Virus record (IMG/VR): IMGVR_UViG_3300010370_000080
Coordinates: 1 to 39,766 of that record
Length of the DNA stretch: 39,766 nt
Strand: one strand, 5' to 3'
Source: a virus
Shown piece by piece: positions 23,701-33,002 of the stretch. Below the pieces are notes generated by a model, which saw nothing but the letters and a program-made list of their open reading frames with translations, was not told the DNA's origin and did not search any database. How positions within the stretch are numbered: the stretch's first letter is position 1; each line of letters begins with the position of its first letter. The position numbers and the translations under genes are program-made.

Positions 23701-26361
23701 TAATGTTGATGAATCTGTTGTTGTTACTCCTGGAATTCCATTAGTGAATACTCTTAAACTTGTACCTGAACGAGAGAAAGCAACATGATTCCATGTATTA
23801 GCTTTTACCAGAGGTCCGTTGGCCCTGAATCCACCATTAAAGTAAACATTAGGAGTATTATTACTTATATTAAAATAAGGATTAGCAACGGAGCCATCAC
23901 CATTAGCCACTATAGTTTGATAACCGGCAGATGAAACAGAAGGATATACCCAAGCTTCAACAGTAAAATCTCCTGTTCCAAAAGCAAATGCAGCATTATT
24001 TTGAGAAACAGTTATGTAATCGCCAGTGCCATCAAAAAACGCAGAACCTCCAGAAAATTCTGACTGCCAATAACTTGTATTAGTTGTAACAACTTCACCA
24101 AAAGGATTCCACCCACTCATTCTCGCATCACCATTTACGGTAATGGCAAAATTATTATTGCTATTGTCTATCACTGTAGTGCTTTGACAGGTTAATAAAC
24201 TAGTATTGGCAATGGAAGTCAGGGCTGTGGTTGAGGGGGTGAAATTGGCTGTGTAAAGGGCAGTACCTTTTAAAATACGAAGATTTGAAATATAGCCATT
24301 GAAATATTGTGAACCAGCTTGACCAGTTTGATAACCAATAAGTAATGGTCGAGAACCATTTACAATAGTGGACACCTGCGAACTTGAATTAGTTTGCAGT
24401 CCATTTTGAAAAACTCTTATTGTTGTTCCAGTTTTTACGCAAGCTACATGAGTCCAAGTATTTGAAGTAATTACATTACCTGTATAACTTGTTAACCCTG
24501 TTACACCATTGCCGTTTCCTAATTCTGCCTTAAAGACCCCAGCAGAAGTAATGGATAAAGCATAAGCAGGTAGAGACACTCCGGATGATCCATCTTTATT
24601 CAAAATTTGTTGATCGCCGGCAGTAAGTGCATTACAATAAATCCAACATTCTATTGTAAAGTCGCCGCTGGATAAATCTAAGGCAGTATTATGGGGTATT
24701 GACAAATTATCCCCATTTCCATCAAAATATACACTCGAACTATTGGACGTTATTGTATAAGTATTCGAGAAAAATGGACTAAATCTAACTGTTTCTGGAC
24801 TTCCTACAATAGTAAGTGTATTATTTCCGCCAGAGGAATCTTCGAAATTGTTATCTCTAAAAAATAAACAAATAGTATTAGAAGTTGGTGATAATGGTTT
24901 ATTAGATAATGTAAAATTTGTTGTATACAGCAAATCTCCATATACATATCTAAAATTTGAAATATAACCGTTCCAAGCGTTCGAACCGGTGGCTGGTGTT
25001 CCTAAATAAATTGGAGTAGCATGAGCGGTTTGTGTTGAAAAATTTAATCCTGTAAATGTATCAATTAAATTTCCATTCACGAAAAATCTAATTGTTGTAC
25101 TGGCTGCTGTTGTTGCATCAATCGTCATAGCAACATGGGACCATGATTGCACAGGAATGTTAGCCACACTAGCTGTGACCGTTGCTTCAACTGAAGTGCT
25201 AGTTGTATAACCAAAAAATAATCTATTTAAACCATAGTTTGCTTGACCTATAATTCCGAAACTCCATCTTCCATTTACAGCACTGCCCGACATGTTACTG
25301 AATAATGCATGTCTGAAGCTGTTTGTTGATACTGAAGCATTGAGATATATCCAGGCTTCAATTGTGTGTAATTTGTTTCCTGTTCCTGCCCAACCTCCTC
25401 CTGTTTTTGCAGTAAAAGTTGAAGGTAATGTAAAATAACTTGCATTAGATGGAAAAAATACGGAATGTCCACCTTTCCAATACGGACTCAATCTAGTTGG
25501 AGCAACATCACCAACAACAGTTAACATATGATTGTAACTGCTTGCATCTCGAATAAAAGTATTCGGTTGAGTTTCTGAACTCATCAATAAAATCGTTTGA
25601 TCGAAGAAAGAATCACCCAAAACTATTGTTATGAAGAAATCTTTCTGAGTTGATTGTTGTTCTTTATCAGTTACAACCATGGTTAGTGATACTGTAGTTT
25701 GTGTTGTATAACCTGTTGGTGTACCTGTAATAAGTCCTGAACTACTTAAAGATAGTCCTGTCGGTAAACTACCACTACCCGATTTTATTGTATAAATTAA
25801 TGGACCACTATCACTGTAGGCTTCTAACTGATACGTTATTGAGTTATTACTCAGAAGTGTTATATTTGATGGAGTAATCCAAACAGGAGCACCACTGAAT
25901 CGTAAGTAGGTGTTACTTAATGCACCTCCTGTGTTTGCACTATTGAAAACTGATACCGTGGCATTTCCTAAAAAACCTTTATAACCAACTGTTGCTATAA
26001 TAGCTGATGAGTTTACGAATTGAGATGTTACTAGAGTGTCATCTATATAAACTTTTGTATTACTGGTAAAATTAGTTCCATTGATTAAAACATTACCACC
26101 TAATGTTGATATCGCAACTGAATTAGTTGTTTGATTATTGGCATCAAGATATACGATACTACTAATCTTTGAACCACCAGATACGGATGTAAATGTTCTA
26201 GGCGAACCAGGATTCAATACATCCAAAAATGTATTTGTTTGTGTTGACACATCACCAGTTACGACAACACCATCGCCATTAGGATATTGATATGTTGCTG
26301 TTTGTTTAGACTTAACTGATGAAATTATACTTGTCTTAGTTTTAGATGTACTGTAACCCAT
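20785..26361 (-). CDS. Giant multidomain LamG (concanavalin A-like) tail protein
   Basis: 1858 residues. After a short N-terminal region there is an IPT/TIG-like domain (about 70-160: SIVYLDANNQTTNSVAISTL, VLINGTNFTSNTKVYIDDT), then an Ig-like He_PIG domain (about 160-250: YTIKSGSGSLPTGLSLSSSG followed by LITGTP). From about 250 to the end I count seven LamG/ConA-like repeats of roughly 230 residues, each with the pattern hhFDGTGDYIthS, GDFTIExWhY, NTWTHVAhT, hRhFhNG, YISNLRIxKGxALYTxNF and PxxPLxxxxNTxLL. LamG domains usually bind sugars, so multivalent binding to surface polysaccharide is a likely role; no catalytic residues are evident. It overlaps the 110-residue upstream gene by TAATG. 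It is the longest complete gene in the window. Confidence 0.9.
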   Translation of the reverse strand: MGYSTSKTKTSIISSVKSKQTATYQYPNGDGVVVTGDVSTQTNTFLDVLNPGSPRTFTSVSGGSKISSIVYLDANNQTTNSVAISTLGGNVLINGTNFTSNTKVYIDDTLVTSQFVNSSAIIATVGYKGFLGNATVSVFNSANTGGALSNTYLRFSGAPVWITPSNITLLSNNSITYQLEAYSDSGPLIYTIKSGSGSLPTGLSLSSSGLITGTPTGYTTQTTVSLTMVVTDKEQQSTQKDFFITIVLGDSFFDQTILLMSSETQPNTFIRDASSYNHMLTVVGDVAPTRLSPYWKGGHSVFFPSNASYFTLPSTFTAKTGGGWAGTGNKLHTIEAWIYLNASVSTNSFRHALFSNMSGSAVNGRWSFGIIGQANYGLNRLFFGYTTSTSVEATVTASVANIPVQSWSHVAMTIDATTAASTTIRFFVNGNLIDTFTGLNFSTQTAHATPIYLGTPATGSNAWNGYISNFRYVYGDLLYTTNFTLSNKPLSPTSNTICLFFRDNNFEDSSGGNNTLTIVGSPETVRFSPFFSNTYTITSNSSSVYFDGNGDNLSIPHNTALDLSSGDFTIECWIYCNALTAGDQQILNKDGSSGVSLPAYALSITSAGVFKAELGNGNGVTGLTSYTGNVITSNTWTHVACVKTGTTIRVFQNGLQTNSSSQVSTIVNGSRPLLIGYQTGQAGSQYFNGYISNLRILKGTALYTANFTPSTTALTSIANTSLLTCQSTTVIDNSNNNFAITVNGDARMSGWNPFGEVVTTNTSYWQSEFSGGSAFFDGTGDYITVSQNNAAFAFGTGDFTVEAWVYPSVSSAGYQTIVANGDGSVANPYFNISNNTPNVYFNGGFRANGPLVKANTWNHVAFSRSGTSLRVFTNGIPGVTTTDSSTLISSGLTIGAFSNIQLLTGRLSNLRIIKGTALYTRPFIPPKEPLANISNTTLLTLQSSIPDRTTRHVDSSGYDSIIRSVGGQPGTSSGSFSPFVPSAWSAFFSGTEWITTGASTAGSILTLTSTSTFTIECWLYPTAHTTSTIAGTVFGQMHATGGINYWSIGPYNSNGTPVFFWFDGAEKRAIGNTTIQLNTWTHYAVTANSGVLRMYINGIQQTLTGTTILTNQSGTTGNVSIGRWQSAGAGSYRGHVHGLRVVNGNVVYTQSFTPPTDTPVPIANTTLLMFTDTGTFEDQGPNRIPIATVSEGTAMLPFGPFGPQTKTPKNYSINFTGSDFISCNNANLVIGANSFTIETWVYNRVGSNNGIFQISTAPFGITNGHTETLTMSIINDKVSIRANNNTIYTSTGSTITKNTWHHLALTHSSSSNITNIFINGSKDTTVGTSGDIIDTNNYNGTTLAIGGYVSTSALFNGLISNFRYNKNDIIYTGNFVVPGEPLTSNSNTQVLIAQAGNTVLEITGKNFAVNGNPTLSGVNPFGYTREIGVSYDPAIHGGSVLIENTVTDDSLDQLTKNPTINSTYTSLGYAPFTVEAWVYLPRFGSTSYIYGGALASTIQFTIFTIAAPLSGTISGAGGPTPVATSARFPYFGYYTGTAWQGNSGNRQIDMGSWNHLAISYDGFGTVGPRIFLNGVDITVNPTQSTYSPPSMPSAAWYIGRRWDTASPAYSTIYISNLKVIRGESLYKANTSFIPTMRVTQPTPNTILQLDHSSTALTNYDTTYKNNMVTVGDAKVTTFRSKFGNQSIFFDGTGDYILSSSGIAANNIATSFGTGDFTIEFWLNSATASSQTGILIDYRPTGTQGLYPVLYINAGVITYFTNSADRIAGSTLPNNQWIHIALTRFSSSTRLFVDGIQVGATYADTNSYITGLYRPVIGSAGTSLGSSVYSGYMDDLRITHGYARYTGNFSPPVQPHFTR

Positions 26362-26693
26362 TACGTTATCTCACTACCAAAAACAGATAAACTAACTGTT
26401 GCGTTTGCAACATTTGCTGAAATCACATCGGTATTTCCTAAAGATAATCCTAGTGTTAAAGCAATCGTATCATTACCAGGTAAAGATGTATCGAAGTTGA
26501 TATAATGAGCATTAGTTATTGAAGCTCCTGCAGGTCTTACAGCCAAACTAAATGTCGTTGTGATATTCGATCTATTGCATACTGTAATTGTACTTATAAT
26601 TGCTTGAGTATTTGCAGGAACGGAATATACTGTGGTTAAAACATTAGCAGAAGGTGAAGATTGTCCCAAAACTTTATATGTGTATATTGACAT
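26361..26693 (-). CDS. Small conserved beta-rich virion protein
   Basis: 110 residues. The sequence YKVLGQSSPSANVLTTVYSV followed by PANTQAIISTITVCNRS, SLAVRPAGASITNAHYINFD, GNDTIALTLGLSL and a final SVFGSEIT is a widespread small all-beta protein of marine phages, usually next to tail-fibre genes. Its exact role is not established to my knowledge; a trimeric fibre connector or collar is plausible. It directly follows the large collagen-like gene with no gap and overlaps the LamG gene as TAATG, so the three are probably made in a set ratio. Confidence 0.8.
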   Translation of the reverse strand: MSIYTYKVLGQSSPSANVLTTVYSVPANTQAIISTITVCNRSNITTTFSLAVRPAGASITNAHYINFDTSLPGNDTIALTLGLSLGNTDVISANVANATVSLSVFGSEIT

Positions 26694-29438
<2,745 letters not shown>

Positions 29439-29461
29439 TCACTATCCCCTTTGTATTTTTT

Positions 29462-29469
29462 TATTTATG
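29462..29469 (-). promoter_or_regulatory. Late-promoter-like box CATAAATA before the large collagen-like gene
   Basis: CATAAATA on the minus strand, overlapping the stop of the upstream 197-residue gene and 27 bases before the TTG start. Same variant and spacing as the box before gp13. Confidence 0.5.
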
Positions 29470-30058
29470 AAGGAATCAAAACAATTGAACCCTTAATAGT
29501 AGTCGATGAGTTCGTGGGTGTAAACAACAAACTCAACGTTCCTGTTGTTATAGAAGAATCAAATGTTCCTAAAGAGTTGCCAGTTTTCACTTCGCCATAC
29601 TGAGACATATGAACAGTTGTATTATCATGTATTAATAATAATTCTATCATATGATATTCTGAACCGCTACTCATTTGTACCAAATATTTTGCGGATCTAT
29701 AAGAGGAAGAAGACCAAGAATCGAAAGTAACTTGTGACAAAGAAGAAGTTACTATTGATGTTGACTCCATTACAACATTTGTGTTAATCGATACAGAACC
29801 ACCTACACTTAATTGGCCTGTGGTTTTATTGAAAGATAATTTATCAGATGCACCAAATTCACCGAGATCATTAAATTGTATCTCACCATCTAGACCTGAA
29901 GGATTACTAGATGGTGAGAATTCTATTATGTGATTAGTTAAATTTCCATAAAACAACTTGCCATCATAAACATTGATGGCAAGTTCTCCTGGTTGCAATT
30001 GTTGTGGAACATTACCCGTTGCACCAGAATGTTTTAATTGAATTATCGTATTGGCCAT
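29465..30058 (-). CDS. Tail-fibre/baseplate-associated virion protein with MANTIIQLK N-terminus
   Basis: 197 residues. N-terminal module ANTIIQLKHSGATGNVPQQL followed by QPGELAINVYDGKLFYG (about 1-38) resembles the start of the 545-residue protein upstream and of many phage fibre proteins, where it probably docks to the baseplate. The middle has GEIQFNDLGEFGASDKLSFN. The C-terminal domain (about 95-197) contains SYRSAKYLVQMSSGSEYHMI, ELLLIHDNTTVHMSQYGEV and SLGTFDSSITTGTLSLLFTP, a beta-sandwich common in marine virion proteins. It stands between the coiled-coil gene and the large collagen-like gene. Fibre role inferred from module and context. Confidence 0.8.
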   Translation of the reverse strand: MANTIIQLKHSGATGNVPQQLQPGELAINVYDGKLFYGNLTNHIIEFSPSSNPSGLDGEIQFNDLGEFGASDKLSFNKTTGQLSVGGSVSINTNVVMESTSIVTSSLSQVTFDSWSSSSYRSAKYLVQMSSGSEYHMIELLLIHDNTTVHMSQYGEVKTGNSLGTFDSSITTGTLSLLFTPTNSSTTIKGSIVLIPS

Positions 30059-30068
30059 CTAGTGAATC

Positions 30069-30740
30069 TTAGAATGTTCCTCCAGATCTAACACCATCAT
30101 CTGGAGTTTCCGTTTGAGATACCTCTTCACCTAACTTAACTTTTTTCAACTTGGAAGCAGGTACAATAGCTTCAAGCTTTGAAATATATTTAGTTAGCTC
30201 ATCAATACGGGTGTTATTTCTGATAAGAACATCTTGCGATTCACTTTTTATTTTTAATACTTCACTTTTTGTCTCATTTAGCTGCCTCATGTAATCATTT
30301 ACAGCCTGTTGCAATCTTGTTTTTTCTTGACCAAAATTACTCATGCTAGAAATTTGATTCTCTTTTTGTTGAATGTCTTTTACTAGATTATCACGTTCAA
30401 CAGTCAGGGAATTAATCATTCTATCTTTCTCTGAAGATAGATTAGTCAATGCTCTTTCTCTTTCAGCAGCAGAATTATTCAATAGAGCAGACTTTTCACT
30501 ATTTAAAGTTACAATCGCTCTTTCTTTTTCCGATAATAATTGATCTTTTGCAGAAACAACCTTTTGTAATTCTTCATTACGAGTTGAAAGTTCAGCAATT
30601 TTTCTCTTTATATCATTAGCTTCATTAGTCTCAGATTTAGTAACTTCCATCTGAGCTTGAAATAAAATGTTTTGCTTGACAACCGATATAAAATTGTCAA
30701 GCAAAACTTGTACATATGTATTTTGCAACTTCACATCCAT
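30069..30740 (-). CDS. Coiled-coil protein ending in GGTF, unknown function
   Basis: 223 residues. Residues about 30-190 form a long predicted coiled coil rich in Glu, Lys, Leu, Asn and Ser (for example IKRKIAELSTRNEELQKVV and LLSEKERAIVTLNSEKSALL). The C-terminus is flexible and ends DDGVRSGGTF; the last four residues equal those of the next two genes upstream. The N-terminus, VKLQNTYVQVLLDNFISVVK, is a conserved-looking helix. It may be a fibre-connecting or chaperone-like rod; I do not recognise a family. A perfect 14-bp inverted repeat lies within its first codons (30669-30707). It has a GGAG-type ribosome site and follows the fibre gene by 22 bases. Confidence 0.75.
   Translation of the reverse strand: MDVKLQNTYVQVLLDNFISVVKQNILFQAQMEVTKSETNEANDIKRKIAELSTRNEELQKVVSAKDQLLSEKERAIVTLNSEKSALLNNSAAERERALTNLSSEKDRMINSLTVERDNLVKDIQQKENQISSMSNFGQEKTRLQQAVNDYMRQLNETKSEVLKIKSESQDVLIRNNTRIDELTKYISKLEAIVPASKLKKVKLGEEVSQTETPDDGVRSGGTF
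30669..30707. repeat. Perfect 14-bp inverted repeat inside a coding region
   Basis: Arms GTTTTGCTTGACAA (30669-30682) and TTGTCAAGCAAAAC (30694-30707) with an 11-base loop. On the minus-strand message it is followed by ATTTTATTT, so it resembles an intrinsic terminator or attenuator placed about 34 bases inside the coiled-coil gene. Confidence 0.85.
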
Positions 30741-30762
30741 AATAAACTCCTTTCAAAATGAT

Positions 30763-32400
30763 TTAGAATGTTCCGCCATTTATATGAGCGAAAGTGGGTG
30801 CTCCTGAAGAATTGATTTGTAATACATGTCCTTCCGTTGAAGATGTCAATGATGTCAATGCACCCGTTGAAGATGATGTGTCCGAAACTATAACACCCTT
30901 AATCGTGAAGGTAGATGATCCTGTACCACCTCTAGCGACACCTAATGTTCCTGATGTTACTTGTGAGGCGTCTATTGCGATAGCTGTATTAGTTATGGCA
31001 CTTACACGACCGTAAGCATCAGTTGTAATTACAGGAACATGAGATGCATTAGCATACGTTCCTGCTGTGCCAGTGTTAGCTAACGATGATAGTTTTGTTC
31101 CATCGAAATGTATTAGTTGACCAACATTATATGCATCATTATTTGTACCGCCTCGACCAAGTGATAAAATACCAGAAGTTATTTGACTTGTATTGATAGC
31201 TATCGAACCACCGGTTGCAGCAGAAACTCTACCATAAGCATCAACCGTCAGTGATGTTATAGTATTAGCAGCAGAAAGACCACCAGTTAATGTATAAGTT
31301 ACATTTGATAGTTCTTGTAGTGCGCCTGATCCATTACCTATAAGTATTGCACCCGATGTAAATGAACTTTGTCCAGTACCACCATCAGACACGGATATGT
31401 CTTGAGTAAGATTCGTTACTTTGCCGCCTCTTAGATTTGCGATAAGATTTGCAGTAACTAAATTTGGATCAGCGATATTTAATACATGATCTACTTGTAC
31501 ATCAGCCACATAGTTATCAAACAGATACCATGTATTTGATGCAACGTTTTTAACAAGGCCAGTATGTTTTGTTGTTCCACCTTCAACATAATGAGCAACA
31601 AAACCTATGTCAACTGAATTTCCTGTATTATTATTTGCGTAAAGAACAATAGCATCTTCAATCGCGATTGTATCGACAGAAATTGTAGTTGTATTACCTT
31701 GAACTATTAAGTTACCATTCAGTGTAAAATCACCAGTAATTGTTTGATTACCAGTTGTTCTAATGACTGTATTATCGACACCAATTGTTACACTATCTGT
31801 TGGATTAATTGAAGTGGTAATACCATCACCACCAACAATTGTTAAAGTATCCGTCAATAAGTTAATTGTATTAGTACCAGAATCCGCATTAACCGTTAAA
31901 GTTGTCGCAACACTTACATTCGCAGCATAGCTTAAACGACCTTCATCATCAACAGTAAATACTGGAATGCTAGTTGTTCCGCCATAAGTACCAGCGGCAA
32001 CTCCAGTAGAAGAAAGATCAAATGTAATATCAGCATTCGCCGATCCATCAAAAATGGATGATCCAGTACCATCACCAGAAATGTTAATGTATCTGGCTGT
32101 TTCTAATTTTGTAGCTGTTTGTGCGTTACCAGCGATTGAACCAATAAGATTTACGGCAGTAATGTAATTAAATGTGGCATTTCCTGTCGAATCTCTTCTG
32201 ACCAGAGTATTGCCAGTGGCGGCAGATGTTGCATTATCAAGTATTTGTGTATAATGTTTACCGCCAATTGCTACGACGCCTGTTCCATCATCAATCCACA
32301 ATTTTCCTGAAACACTAGAGTATGCTGGTTCAGATACATTTAACGTAGGAGGTTGTGATGTAACATTAGAATACTTTAGCTGAATGACTGTGTTTGCCAT
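30763..32400 (-). CDS. Tail-fibre protein with repeated beta modules
   Basis: 545 residues. It begins ANTVIQLKYSNVTSQPPTLN (N-terminal module like the 197-residue protein) and contains the phage fibre repeat phrases AGTYGGTTSIPVFTVDDEGR, ISVSDGGTGQSSFTSGAILI, ITTDAYGRVSAITNTAIAID and GTLGVARGGTGSSTF. A central domain (about 225-315) with LTLNGNLIVQGNTTTISVDT-like strands and IEDAIVLYANNN is also seen in the S74 fibre (LADNEILLNSN). The last residues are HINGGTF. These features fit a trimeric beta-prism fibre. An exact TATAAATA late promoter stands 30 bases upstream of the ATG. Position in the virion (short or long fibre) cannot be told from sequence. Confidence 0.82.
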   Translation of the reverse strand: MANTVIQLKYSNVTSQPPTLNVSEPAYSSVSGKLWIDDGTGVVAIGGKHYTQILDNATSAATGNTLVRRDSTGNATFNYITAVNLIGSIAGNAQTATKLETARYINISGDGTGSSIFDGSANADITFDLSSTGVAAGTYGGTTSIPVFTVDDEGRLSYAANVSVATTLTVNADSGTNTINLLTDTLTIVGGDGITTSINPTDSVTIGVDNTVIRTTGNQTITGDFTLNGNLIVQGNTTTISVDTIAIEDAIVLYANNNTGNSVDIGFVAHYVEGGTTKHTGLVKNVASNTWYLFDNYVADVQVDHVLNIADPNLVTANLIANLRGGKVTNLTQDISVSDGGTGQSSFTSGAILIGNGSGALQELSNVTYTLTGGLSAANTITSLTVDAYGRVSAATGGSIAINTSQITSGILSLGRGGTNNDAYNVGQLIHFDGTKLSSLANTGTAGTYANASHVPVITTDAYGRVSAITNTAIAIDASQVTSGTLGVARGGTGSSTFTIKGVIVSDTSSSTGALTSLTSSTEGHVLQINSSGAPTFAHINGGTF

Positions 32401-32429
32401 TTTATTTCCTTTAGATTAATGCTTTTTTA

Positions 32430-32437
32430 TATTTATA
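32430..32437 (-). promoter_or_regulatory. T4-type late promoter TATAAATA before the 545-residue fibre gene
   Basis: Exact TATAAATA on the minus strand in the gap between two fibre-cluster genes, 30 bases before the ATG at 32400. Confidence 0.75.
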
Positions 32438-32441
32438 ACTT

Positions 32442-33002
32442 TTAGAAAGTGCCGCCATAAACAGTTTTTAGTCCTACTTCACCAACATATCTGTAACCCA
32501 TTACCATAATTACTTTATTTGTAGTCAAAGAAGAAGGAATCGTATTGCCTATGAAATTTAAAATACCAGCCTGATAATCAAAATGCCACTCTCCAACGCC
32601 TGCTGTGCCCGAATCAAATAATTGTGTGCCTGTCGATGCAGGATTAACTGCACCGGAAGAATCAACGTACACTTTCACAAAATAACCTGAACCAAATTCT
32701 GGTGGTATCCAGTCAGCTAATTGAGTTTTCCATGTAGGATAAACACCATTTATCGGATTTGATGTTGTATCGGCTACACACTGAACTCTGGATGTTCCCT
32801 GATAAGATTGTGTGATTCCTGAAATTTGCGCTGCGATTAAAGGAATTTCTGTTGATCTTGTCCATATCTTATCCCCTCTATTTAATTGAGGGCTTAAAAT
32901 TGATTCATTACTTGGACTCTTATTTGTTGCTGTGTCCGTTTTGGAAACACCAAATAATTTTTTAAAAAGTAAATCGATTTTTTGTGTGTCAGAAACTGCC
33001 AT
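32442..33002 (-). CDS. Conserved virion structural protein of the fibre cluster
   Basis: 186 residues. Recognisable pattern shared with marine T4-like phages: an N-terminal helix SDTQKIDLLFKKLFGVSKTD, then NESILSPQLNRGDKIWTRS (about 33-50), TWKTQLADWIPPEFGSGYFV (about 91-110), GVGEWHFDYQAGILNFIGN (about 134-152) and a C-terminal YRYVGEVGLKTVYGGTF. The GEWHFDYQxGxLxFxG block suggests a beta-sandwich domain. I recall it as a common unnamed structural protein beside tail-fibre genes; a baseplate-to-fibre connector is plausible. It starts directly after the stop of the 736-residue gene (TAAATG) and ends with GGTF as two other neighbours do. Confidence 0.8.
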   Translation of the reverse strand: MAVSDTQKIDLLFKKLFGVSKTDTATNKSPSNESILSPQLNRGDKIWTRSTEIPLIAAQISGITQSYQGTSRVQCVADTTSNPINGVYPTWKTQLADWIPPEFGSGYFVKVYVDSSGAVNPASTGTQLFDSGTAGVGEWHFDYQAGILNFIGNTIPSSLTTNKVIMVMGYRYVGEVGLKTVYGGTF

